DNA of 6,341 nt from CAVSUR01 sp052143655. Its GTDB lineage: Bacteria; Actinomycetota; Actinomycetes; Streptosporangiales; Streptosporangiaceae. Where the stretch lies: contig JBKQSL010000284.1 of the NCBI GenBank assembly GCA_052143655.1, forward strand, positions 1 through 6,341. The letters run 5' to 3'. Below are positions 1 through 6,246 of this stretch, in pieces. Position 1 is the first letter of the stretch. Each line of letters begins with the position of its first letter. Both the position numbers and the translations under genes were made by a program. The notes under the pieces were generated by a model. That model saw only the letters and a program-made list of their open reading frames with translations. It was not told the origin of the DNA and made no database searches.

Positions 1-1934
1 CCGGTGCCACTTGCCGATTGTCTGCGGGGTCACCTGGAGGTCAGCGGCGATCTCGCTGATGGTGAGCATGCCTGAGGCGCGGACCCGGCCGGCGTGTGTG
101 CTCAGGCCGCGTGCACGGCATAGCGCGGCGAGGTTCGGCACGGTGAAGGCCCGGCCCCGCCCGCCAGTGATTCCCCGGTCGTTGAGGATCGCGGAGATCT
201 CGTCGAAGGGGTGGTCGTTGAGGAGCTCGTCGATCAGCTGGACGGTGGCGGGGCTGGTGGTGTGCTGTTCGGCGGCGGTGAGCGGCCGTGGCAGGGTGAG
301 GGTGTGGTGCTGGCCGCCGGTGAAGCGGACCTGGCAGCGGGTGGCGCCGTCGCCGGCCCGGGTGAGGGTGACATCGGTGATCAGCAGGCGCAGCAGGCGC
401 TTGCGTTCCCGCATGGGGGTGGCGGGGTTGTTCCACAGGGCTGGGAAGTCTTCGGCCAGGGCCAGGACGCGGGCTTGCTGCTGCTCATCGAGCGCGGCGT
501 CGGTGTCGCGGGCGCGGGCATAGTCATCGCGGGCTTCGGCGAGCTCGCGCAGCCGGGTGTTCCAGTCGGCTTCCAGGTTGCCGGCCACCAGCCGGTTGGC
601 GGGGTCAACGGACAGGTAGCGGCGCGCTGCGGTGTCGGCGGCGTTCTGGGCGCGCTGCACGTGAGCGGCGCGGACCGTGTCGGCCTTGCGGGCGTCGGCG
701 GCCAGTTCGGCGGTGACGGCCACGGCGGTCTGCAGCGCCAGCGGGGTGAGGGTGCCGCAGGTCAGCGCGGAGATCGCGGCGTCGATGCTGGCGCCGGTGA
801 TGGCCTGGCAGGCGCGGCGGGCGTTCTGGATCCCGGCGCGCTGGCAGTGGCAGGCCGGGACCCGGGTGCGGCCGGCGAGAGTGTGGTAGCCGACGGTCAT
901 GCGCAGGCCGCAGCGGCCGCAGATGACCACGCCCTGCAGCAGGGCGCATCCTTCGCGGGCCGGGCCGGCAGTGCGGTCCTCGCCGCGGGATGCGGCGTTG
1001 GCGGCCGGCACGGCCTGGTTGCGCTCGTACTGGGCCCAGGTCAGGTAGCCGGGGTGGTGATCGCGGATGCACGCGGTCCACTCGGTCACCGGCTTGAGGT
1101 GGCTGTGAACGTGCCCGTCCAGGCCGGTGCTGGTCTTGCTGCGGCCATAGACGTAAGCGCCGGCGTAGGCCGGGTTGTGCAGGACGTCCAGCACGATGTC
1201 GTGGGTGAGCGGCTTGAAGTACAGCTCGCCGGCGCGGGGGCCGCCCTGGTGGCGGCCGGGGAAGGTCAGGTGCGCGGTGTTGAAGGCGGCCACCACGGCG
1301 CGGGCCGAGCCGGTGGCGGTGAAGGTGTCCAGCAGCAGCCGCAGCGCGCCGCGGACTTCGGTGTCGGGGTCGGGCATGATGGTGCCGGCGGCGTCGTAGG
1401 CCAGGCCGGCCGGCTGGCGGCGTTTCAGCTCGCCGCGGCGGGCCTTGGCCAGCAGTCCTCCTTGCATGCGGCCCGCAGGAAATGGAGCTCGCTTTCGGCC
1501 AGGGTCCCTTTGAGTCCCAGGAGCAGTCTGTCGTTGAAGCTGGCCGGGTCATACAGGCCGTCTTCGTCGCAGATCAGGGTGTCGTTGTGAGCGCAGATCT
1601 TGATGAGCTGCTGCCAGTCGGCTGAGTCGCGGGCCAGCCGGGAGCATTCCAGGCCGAGCACGATCCCGGCGCGCCCGAGCGACACCTCGGCGACCAGGTG
1701 CTGGAAGCCTTCCCGGTCGGCGGCGGAGGCGCCGGAGTGGCCCTGGTCGATGTCGATGACGTGGATCCGCTCGGCCGGCCAGCCCAGCGTGAGCGCCCGG
1801 CCCTGCAGGTCGTACTGCCGCGCGGTGGACTCGGTGTTGTTGACGGCCTGGTAGAGGGTCGACTGGCGGATGTAGAGGTAGGCGTCGCGGGACAGCCGGG
1901 CGGCTGTCACCTTGGACACAGTGTCGCTGCTCAT
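1..1934 (-). pseudogene. Large serine recombinase (resolvase/integrase family), frameshifted, C-terminus cut by window edge
   Basis: Site-specific DNA recombinase that would cut and rejoin DNA through a serine nucleophile. From ATG 1934 the first 155 residues form the catalytic domain: YIRQS with the likely nucleophile Ser25, ARQ around residue 39, DQGHSG near 63-68 and SRLARDS near 98-104. After FLRA the frame changes. A one-base deletion near 1469-1472 leaves a short wrong tail ending at 1425, but reading back one base restores RMQGGLLAKARRGEL and an open frame to base 1 (489 further codons). That part has the recombinase-domain motif LHNPAYAGAYVYGR, a zinc ribbon (CGRC about 339-342, CHC about 362-364, Cys376), an alanine-rich coiled-coil-like stretch (about 400-500), and two C-terminal helix-turn-helix-like segments, the last reading ISEIAADLQVTPQTIGKWHR at the edge. 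Corrected length is at least 645 residues, normal for large serine recombinases. The start overlaps the upstream stop as ATGA, with AGGGAG 11 bases upstream. A sequencing error is the alternative to inactivation. Confidence 0.9.
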
Positions 1935-2432
1935 GGCGGGATGGACTCCCTGTCAGGGAACGAAGACGGGAACGGGGATGCGGCGCGGGCCTGGGCCCGG
2001 GCATGGTGAAGCGTCAGCTGAGCCATCGCCGCGATGAGCTGGCTGGTCGCGGCGGGCAGCAGCGGCGCGCAGGCCGGGCCGGGGTTCTGGCCTCCTTTCG
2101 CGGGGATGGCTGACAGGGACTTGCCCGGCCTGCGGTTGCGCTGCCGCGCCGTCACGCTGGCCTGCGGGAGGGCGCGCGGGGGTCCACGCGGCCGCGCTGG
2201 CCATCCACGCCGCCATGCCCGAGGCGGCCAGCACCGCTGCCCCGTACCGCCAGCCGCCGCCGAGCCCGCTGGCGGCGATGCCGCGCAGCTGCTCGTAGGC
2301 GCCGGCGAGCGCCGCCGGGCCCGCGTCCTGCCGGGCGCCATAGCCCCCGGGCTGGGTGCTAGCTGCTTTTGGGCGGCTCCTTGTGCCCGTCCCCGGAGTC
2401 CCGCCGCGCGGCCCGCCGGGCGGCGAGGACAC
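1931..2432 (-). pseudogene. Small cassette protein of unknown function between HTH gene and recombinase, apparently frameshifted
   Basis: I do not recognise a named family with certainty. One minus frame gives a protein-like stretch, AYEQLRGIAASGLGG, followed by WRYGAAVLAASGMAAWMAS (about 2300-2190). A different frame gives a protein-like C-terminus, LLPAATSQLIAAMAQLTLHH (about 2060-2000), ending at TGA 1933-1931, which overlaps the recombinase ATG as ATGA. Linking the two needs a shift of one base around 2110-2170. The first frame alone stays open to 1953, but its last 70 residues are Arg/Pro-rich and look like an out-of-frame shadow. The start is unclear. A GTG at 2432 is in frame with the first part but overlaps the HTH gene by about 70 bases. 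The ATG at 2341 lies just after the HTH stop but is in the frame of the C-terminus, so it would need two shifts. Position and coupling suggest a partner of the recombinase, which is inference. Confidence 0.5.
1947..1959. repeat. Perfect short inverted repeat at the recombinase ribosome binding site
   Basis: TCCCTG-T-CAGGGA is a palindrome of two 6-base arms around one centre base, 13 bases upstream of the recombinase start. On the minus strand the right arm contributes the AGGGAG ribosome binding site. With a one-base centre it cannot form a normal hairpin, so a dimeric protein site is the better reading if it is functional. A 9-base inverted copy of part of it (TGACAGGGA) occurs at 2111-2119. 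It could be chance. Confidence 0.4.
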
Positions 2433-2862
2433 GCTCGACCGACCGTTTGTGCACGGTGACACCGAACTCGCCCGCGACGGCCGCGGCCAGCTGCGCTGAG
2501 GACAGCGCGGGATCGGCGGCGGCATGCTGCTCCAGGAAGTCCGTCACCGCGCCGGTGAGCTTGTGCCCGCCCTTGGGACCCGGCCTGGCCGGGATCAGGC
2601 CGGCCAGGCCGTGCCCGGCAAGGGCCTTCCTGGCGTTGTAGTAGCTCTGGCGGGCCAGGCCGAACGCCGAGGCGGCGGCCCCCGCACCCATCTGGCCGGC
2701 CTCGACCGCGCGCACCATCTCGTACTTGACCTGGACCAGGTCGGCGGGGTCGAAGAAAGTCCCGGCGGTGAAGGCCGGATCGGTCACCGCCTCCGGATGC
2801 GGGTTCAGCGTCCGTGACGCCGCCAGCGAGGCGTCCTTGCTGCGATCCCGGCCTGCCATCAT
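2359..2862 (-). CDS. Helix-turn-helix DNA-binding protein of the recombinase cassette
   Basis: A 167-residue (or 166 from the second Met) probable DNA-binding protein with no catalytic domain. After a flexible N-terminus, LNPHPEAVTDPAF (about 19-31) and FFDPADLVQVKYEMVRAVEAG lead into a first helix-turn-helix at about 44-82 (AAASAFGLARQSYYNARKAL). A linker of the type seen before transposase HTH repeats follows (GLAGLIPARPGPKGGHKL, 85-102). A second winged-helix-like segment runs about 103-150 (AAAVAGEFGVTVHKRSVERVL). The layout resembles the N-terminal HTH pair of IS630/IS481-type transposases, but no DDE domain follows. GGGAGG lies 1 base before ATG 2862 and 4 bases before ATG 2859, so the second ATG is the likelier start. 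The frame is open and intact. It precedes the small gene and recombinase on the same strand. A role as cassette regulator or recombination accessory factor is inferred from position. Confidence 0.8.
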   Translation of the reverse strand: MMAGRDRSKDASLAASRTLNPHPEAVTDPAFTAGTFFDPADLVQVKYEMVRAVEAGQMGAGAAASAFGLARQSYYNARKALAGHGLAGLIPARPGPKGGHKLTGAVTDFLEQHAAADPALSSAQLAAAVAGEFGVTVHKRSVERVLAARRAARRDSGDGHKEPPKSS

Positions 2863-3033
2863 GCCTCCCGCGTCCGAATTCCGTCCATGTAATTACGACG
2901 CAGAGGCTAGCAGCCCGGGTAACTTCCCGCCAGGCGAAGACGGCAATTACCGTGATAGTCAGCGCAATGGACTCCGGGAGCCGGGCGATCCGGCTGGCGC
3001 CATTCCGGGTATACGACAGAATCCTATGGACGT
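2863..3033. other. Intergenic region between DUF5372-like and HTH genes
   Basis: This is noticeably less GC-rich than its surroundings and has no convincing coding frame. It holds the palindrome GTAATTAC (2889-2896), a second AATTAC (2944-2949) and part of a 23-bp-period direct repeat at its right end. A TAGGAT hexamer on the minus strand (within 3021-3028) resembles an actinobacterial -10 box, but I see no good -35. A promoter or binding site for the downstream minus-strand genes is plausible but unproven. Confidence 0.4.
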
Positions 3034-3055
3034 TCACGGCAGAATCTTCTGGACG
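3017..3055. repeat. Tandem direct repeat, two 16-bp copies with 23-bp period
   Basis: CAGAATCCTATGGACG (3017-3032) and CAGAATCTTCTGGACG (3040-3055) match at 14 of 16 bases. The second copy lies inside the last codons of the DUF5372-like gene and the first lies just past its stop. A 23-bp period is about two helix turns, compatible with side-by-side binding of a protein such as the cassette HTH protein or the recombinase. A local duplication of the gene's end is the simpler alternative. Confidence 0.6.
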
Positions 3056-3309
3056 CCGTCCGCACCGGAACGCAGCCGGGCGACCTCATCGGCCAGCTTC
3101 AGCAGATCCGCCGTCCGGAACGGCGCCCGGCCCGCCGCGACCACCACGAACGGATCCGCCGGCGCCAGATCGGTCCACTCCGCCGGCAAGCTGACCAGCT
3201 CACCGGCGTCACCAAAGACATAGACCCGGTCCGCCCGCCAGTTCCGGCGCCGCTTCACAAACTCCAGGTCCCGCTCAAACCACGGATGGAACGGGTGAAC
3301 CACACGCAC
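3034..3309 (-). CDS. DUF5372-like protein
   Basis: A small protein (91 residues from GTG 3309) whose sequence I recognise as DUF5372-type, a family of unknown biochemical function. The hallmarks are visible: VVHPFHPWF near the N-terminus (3-11), RRRNWRADRVYVF (20-32), LVSLPAEWTDL (38-48), DPFVVVAAGRAPFR (52-65) and a C-terminal helix LLKLADEVARL (69-79). The frame is open upstream as far as 3591, but that extension is Arg/Gly/Trp-rich and unlike the family, so I chose the GTG two codons before the VVHPFHP motif. Its ribosome binding site is weak, and the true start could lie a few codons upstream. From memory, such proteins often sit beside serine recombinase and HTH genes, which fits this arrangement. 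It ends 172 bases before the HTH gene on the same strand and is probably part of the same mobile cassette. Confidence 0.75.
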   Translation of the reverse strand: MRVVHPFHPWFERDLEFVKRRRNWRADRVYVFGDAGELVSLPAEWTDLAPADPFVVVAAGRAPFRTADLLKLADEVARLRSGADGVQKILP

Positions 3310-3827
3310 CCGCTCTGGCCCAGCCTGATCTACCGGTTCACGTGTAGTCGACGACTCAATCGAATGCGAAAGCCGAAGCCCATAACCGCACCGCGAAACT
3401 CGTCGCCAGAAATGCCAGAGGCTTCGCCAGCCCCGGCAACCAGGCCCGCCGCGTCCGCATGGCCACCACCCGCGCCGCCCGCCAGGGCCCGCCGGAGAAC
3501 CCCGCCGCCGGCCGTCACGGGCAGTAGCCAGGGCGCCGTAGCGGACAACGCGCTCAGGCCGCCCCGCTGACCGTAGCGCCGCCAGCGGCATCCCGGTTAA
3601 GTACGGAGACCCGAGGTTTTCTCAGCGAGTTTCAGCTGATCATCTTGTGCTCGAATTGCGTGAGGACGAGCACCGATTTTGTGATGTCGCCGATCGTGCT
3701 CGACTTTCTCACTTATGCGGCTGTGGAGCATCCCGAGTTTCGTGCACACCTGGTTTCGTGTGTGCAGTTGCGCCGGGTGGCGGCTGCTGTGGTGAGGTTA
3801 CCTGGTCTGCCTCCTTCCAGGGTGTAT
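3310..3827. other. Region without a convincing gene, upstream of the recombinase cassette
   Basis: Several frames are open in 3310-3590 on both strands, but all give Arg/Gly/Pro/Ala-rich products typical of chance frames in GC-rich DNA. AGTCG-A-CGACT (about 3346-3356) is a small palindrome. Around 3600-3830 the GC content drops. A TTG-started plus frame (3645-3836) has fairly good third-position GC and a plausible product (from MSPIVLDFLTYAAVEHPEF) but no recognisable family or ribosome binding site, and it ends inside the large palindrome. The region should contain the cassette's promoter and perhaps one boundary of the element; I cannot place either. Confidence 0.4.
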
Positions 3828-3935
3828 GTGGCTTGACATGGGGCGGAGGGCCGTAGCCTTGCCGGGCGCCGGGCCGGATCTTTGATCCGCTGCCGGCCTG
3901 GGCCGGTGGCGGCCCTCCGTCCCATGTCAAGCCAC
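3828..3935. repeat. 108-bp imperfect palindrome with 25-bp terminal inverted repeats
   Basis: The left arm 3828-3852 begins GTGGCTTGACATGGG and the right arm 3911-3935 ends CCCATGTCAAGCCAC. The 25-base arms pair with one mismatch. The centre carries a perfect hairpin CGGATC-TTT-GATCCG (3875-3889), with GC-rich, partly complementary sequence between hairpin and arms, so the whole unit could fold into one long stem. It lies 15 bases beyond the stop of the IS3-type transposase remnant (minus strand). The arms include TTGACA. It could be a small non-autonomous inverted-repeat element (MITE-like), insertion-sequence end material, or a bidirectional terminator. No clear target-site duplication flanks it. 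Confidence 0.8.
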
Positions 3936-3950
3936 GTGTTCCTGCCGCGC

Positions 3951-4076
3951 TCAGTACCCGGCTTCGGCTTCCGCGGGTGGCCTGCGTCCCAGGCGGTGCA
4001 TGAGCCTTTCGGTGTTGTACCAGTGCACCCAGGCGCTGGTGATTTCCTCCAGGTCGGCCAGGGTGCGGATGGGGCC
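3951..4076 (-). pseudogene. IS3-family transposase (OrfB) C-terminal remnant
   Basis: The last 41 residues before TGA 3953-3951 read GPIRTLADLEEI, TSAWVHWYNTERLMHRLG and RRPPAEAEAGY. This matches the end of IS3-type OrfB transposases, where a GPWRT-like motif, a WVxWYNxxRLH-like motif and PPAEAEAxYY close the integrase-core protein. The catalytic DDE residues and the rest of the protein are absent. Upstream the same frame runs back to 4253 through sequence not resembling a transposase (DPRVERVLFALAANPGSPF), so the fragment is probably joined to unrelated DNA. It is too short to be active. It ends next to the large palindrome, which might include IS end sequence. Confidence 0.7.
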
Positions 4077-4326
4077 GTTGCGGAACGGCGACCCGGGGTT
4101 CGCGGCCAGCGCGAACAGCACCCGCTCCACCCGCGGGTCGAGCTGACCGCCGGACGGCCACGGTGACCGGGTGCATTGGCGTGGGCCTACTGGCGGGCGC
4201 GCTCGACGTGCGCGCCGATCGCTGTCGCCTGTCGTGGGCACGCTGGCCGACATGGCGGTGGTGGCACAGGTGGCCGAGACATGGGCTTGGCCCTAACCAT
4301 CGTCAGGTGTCCCTGATCATGGAGGA
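4077..4326. other. Junction region of uncertain origin
   Basis: No recognisable gene is present. The minus frame continuing from the transposase remnant is open to ATG 4253 but without known motifs. A plus frame through 4181-4330 is also open and ends VSLIMEE with its TGA overlapping the ATG at 4327, which could be the tail of a gene truncated by insertion; this is weak. CTGATCAT at 4313-4320 repeats the 8 bases at 3636-3643, probably by chance. Confidence 0.3.
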
Positions 4327-4893
4327 ATGACAATACGGCCGCCCCCGGGGTTCCCGCTGCCCGAACTGGTGCTTGTCGCCAACCGGGTCCTCACCGAGGA
4401 AGCCGAGGCCCTCCGCGCCGCGCTGGACGGCTTCTCAAATGCGCCCCAGCCGGCTGCCCGTGGAGCAGGACGACCAGACGGTCTCGGGTTATGCCGGTCC
4501 CGAGGCGCAAGGCCGCGCCAAGCTTCTACGGCATACCCGGCATCAAGCGGCGCTGATATACGCCAATTCCTATGACCACCTGCTGACCCTGGGCAGGGTC
4601 CTGGGCGGCGACGGGGCGATGCCCCTGTTCTCGCACGTGAGCCTGTCGAGGGTCGTGTGCGAGGCAGCCGTCCGGTTTGCCTGGCTGATGGACCCAGGCA
4701 TCAGCGCGAGGAGCGAATCGTGCGCGGCGCGGTCGCTCTTTACCTCAGCGCTGACGAACGCTTCAAGGGTGTACGGCGGCTTCCCGCCGAGCGCCACGAC
4801 GCCGTACTGCCGCCAAGGATGCTGCCGAAGCTGCGACCTGAGCTGGGTCCGGACGGACAACCTCGGCGGCAGTTCGGAGATTGGGCCTTATGA
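4327..4893 (+). pseudogene. Degenerate gene of unknown function, two compensating frameshifts
   Basis: Three segments in two plus frames look like one protein. The first (from ATG 4327) reads LPELVLVANRVLTEEAEALR. Around 4433-4450 the coherent sequence moves to the next frame: LPVEQDDQTVSGYAGP, then ALIYANSYDHLLTLGRVLGG, then SHVSLSRVVCEAAVRFAWLM. Near 4706, after DPGIS, it returns to the first frame as EERIVRGAVALYLSADERF, then ending GQPRRQFGDWAL with TGA 4891-4893. One extra base and later one missing base explain it. Reconstructed length is about 188 residues. GC at third positions is high in each segment, supporting former coding use. I do not recognise the family; the central part looks soluble and largely helical. 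GGAGGA abuts ATG 4327 with no spacing, so the true start is uncertain. It is probably a pseudogene; sequence error at two sites is the alternative. Confidence 0.55.
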
Positions 4894-5142
4894 CCGAGTC
4901 GCGATCAACACACTTTCCAAGCGTGCGCCCCAGCGTTCGTGCAAGGCCAGGACGGTTCGTGGCCGGGGATGCAGGTTGCTGATGGGTGGGACCGGACGCT
5001 CACGGACGCAGGCGAGGTGTCCGTCAACGGATGTCTGGCTGACGCAGGTTGCATGCCTATTCGTGACCGTCCGGCGGGGGAACGCACTCATCTGCCACCG
5101 GTCGCGGGAATGTCAGCACGCGGGCAGGCATAGGGTGCAGAC
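4894..5142. other. Intergenic region before the cysteine synthase-like gene
   Basis: Open frames here give products without recognisable features. A 30-codon frame (4890-4982, ATG overlapping the previous stop as ATGA) and a 64-codon plus frame (4939-5133) are both unsupported. GCAGGTTGC occurs twice, about 72 bases apart (about 4972 and 5044). The right end holds a likely promoter element for the downstream gene. Confidence 0.35.
5131..5142 (+). promoter_or_regulatory. Possible -10 box giving a leaderless transcript
   Basis: TAGGGT (5131-5136) followed by six bases and then ATG 5143 matches the TANNNT-N6-ATG arrangement of leaderless actinobacterial genes, where transcription starts at the A of the start codon. 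No good -35 is visible. The AGGG inside it, 7 bases before the ATG, could instead serve as a modest ribosome binding site. Confidence 0.35.
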
Positions 5143-6111
5143 ATGAATGCCATGAGCGCGGCGCGCTCTGCGGCGCAGGAGGCGCGGGAGCTTTCTGTTG
5201 GCGTGCCGCGGCCGGGCGGGGGCACGATCCTTGATGCGATCGGTAATACGCCGCTGGTCCTGGTGGACGGGATCTGGGTCAAGCTGGAGTACCTGAATCC
5301 TTCGGGGTCGATCAAGGCGCGCATCGCCAGGTACATGATCGAGCGGGCGGAGCGGGAGGGACTGCTGCGGCCGGGTGACACCATCGTGGAGGCCAGCAGC
5401 GGCAATACCGGGAACGCGATGAGCATGGTCGCTGCCGTCAAGGGCTACCGGATGCTCGTGGTCATGCCGGACGGGATGAGCGGCGAGCGGCTGGCGATCT
5501 CGCGGGCCTTCGGCGCGCAGGTGATGACACTCGGCGACTTCCACGTCAATGACGCGCTGGCCAAGGTCGCCGAACTCGGCCGCAAGCCCGGCTTCTTCGC
5601 GCCACAGCAGTTCGATTCGGAGTGGAACGTGGAGGAGAACCGGAGCTGGCTCGGCCCGGAGACGCTCGCCCAGCTGCCGGCCGGCGTGGTCCCGGACGCC
5701 GTGGTCGGCGGGGTCGGTACCGGGGGCACCATCGTCGGCGTGGGCCAGTGCTTCCGCGAGCGCAACCCATCGTGCCGGGTCGTCGCCGTCGAGCCCAACG
5801 AGTCGTGCACCCTGATGTGCGGCGAGGTCGGCCAGCACCTCATCGAGGGAATCGCCGACGGCTTCGTCCCCGGCATCTTCGCCCGGCACCGGCACATCAT
5901 CGACGAGATAGTCGCGGTGGACAGCGACGCGGCGATCGGCGAGATGCGCCGCCTGGCCCGCGAGTTCGGGCTGTTCGTGGGCCCCAGTTCCGGCGCGCAC
6001 CTGGTCGCCGCCCGCGAGCTGCGAGCCCGGTACCCGGGCCTGCGGCACGTCGTCACGTTCTTCTGCGACGAGGGGGAGAAGTACATCAGCGACTATTTCC
6101 TCGGCACCTGA
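5143..6111 (+). CDS. PLP-dependent cysteine synthase / CBS-family enzyme
   Basis: A cytosolic fold-type II pyridoxal-phosphate enzyme, 322 residues, close to the usual 300-330 for cysteine synthases. The family catalyses beta-replacement, typically O-acetylserine (or O-phosphoserine) plus sulfide to cysteine. Landmarks in order are GNTPLV (34-39), KLEYLNPSGSIKAR with PLP-binding Lys58, SSGNTG substrate loop (85-90), GVGTGGT phosphate-binding loop (190-196), VAVEPNES (214-221), HLIEGIADGFVP (232-243), and GPSSGAHLVAA with the Ser that contacts the PLP ring nitrogen (280-290). The segment CDEGEKYISDYF (308-319) corresponds to the usual DSGERYLS end. The common GGSVKDR motif is SGSIKAR here. Cys223 and Cys226 lie near the region where the family usually has ESPV. 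The N-terminus is about 25 residues longer than the core, so a start at Met4 is possible. No sulfur-assimilation neighbours are seen, so the true nucleophile is open; an SbnA-like or other amino-acid synthase role is possible. The frame is intact. Confidence 0.9.
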   Translation: MNAMSAARSAAQEARELSVGVPRPGGGTILDAIGNTPLVLVDGIWVKLEYLNPSGSIKARIARYMIERAEREGLLRPGDTIVEASSGNTGNAMSMVAAVKGYRMLVVMPDGMSGERLAISRAFGAQVMTLGDFHVNDALAKVAELGRKPGFFAPQQFDSEWNVEENRSWLGPETLAQLPAGVVPDAVVGGVGTGGTIVGVGQCFRERNPSCRVVAVEPNESCTLMCGEVGQHLIEGIADGFVPGIFARHRHIIDEIVAVDSDAAIGEMRRLAREFGLFVGPSSGAHLVAARELRARYPGLRHVVTFFCDEGEKYISDYFLGT

Positions 6112-6112
6112 C

Positions 6113-6134
6113 CAGGCGCCGGGGATCGCGCCTG
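6113..6134 (+). terminator. Hairpin just after the cysteine synthase-like gene
   Basis: CAGGCGC (6113-6119) pairs with GCGCCTG (6128-6134) across an 8-base loop, starting 2 bases after the stop codon. There is no T-tract, as is common for actinobacterial terminators. An alternative pairing of GGCGC with the GCGCC at 6134-6138 is possible. It would separate this gene from the next one. Confidence 0.35.
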
Positions 6135-6233
6135 CGCCGGGCATCTGGGGACGACGCTGGCCGTCGGCGGCCGGCATCACATTGATGTCGGCCCCGCGTC
6201 CTGAGCCAGCTAAACCGCCAGCGTGCACGTCAC

Positions 6234-6240
6234 GAAGGAG
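6234..6240 (+). promoter_or_regulatory. Ribosome binding site for the gene starting at 6247
   Basis: GAAGGAG ends 6 bases before ATG 6247. This is a strong Shine-Dalgarno match with good spacing, and it fixes the start of the truncated downstream gene. Confidence 0.75.
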
Positions 6241-6246
6241 CATCCG

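Noticed and set aside
1460..1480. Programmed -1 frameshift in the recombinase.
   Set aside because: There is no slippery heptamer in the zero frame and no evident downstream structure; a simple deletion or sequence error is more likely, though not excluded.
211..1590. A 459-codon plus-strand open frame, very Gly/Ala/Val-rich.
   Set aside because: It is on the same codon grid as the recombinase on the minus strand, whose translation carries clear family motifs. Long antisense frames of this composition are expected in GC-rich genes.
2070..2100. AAAGGAGG on the minus strand as a ribosome binding site for a separate small gene.
   Set aside because: No ATG, GTG or TTG follows at a workable distance; it lies inside the C-terminal frame of the small cassette gene.
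3310..3591. An N-terminal extension of the DUF5372-like protein from ATG 3591.
   Set aside because: The extension is Arg/Gly/Trp-rich, unlike the family, and would double its normal length.
3828..3935. The palindrome as an integron attC site.
   Set aside because: The length fits, but the core-site pattern GTTRRRY/RYYYAAC is absent, and no integrase of the tyrosine type or cassette array is seen.
3636..4320. CTGATCAT at 3636-3643 and 4313-4320 as flanking target-site duplication.
   Set aside because: It is only 8 bases, contains the common palindrome TGATCA, and does not abut the inverted-repeat unit or the transposase remnant.
4939..5133. A 64-codon plus-strand frame between the degenerate gene and the cysteine synthase-like gene.
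   Set aside because: There is no ribosome binding site, recognisable motif or clear codon-position bias.
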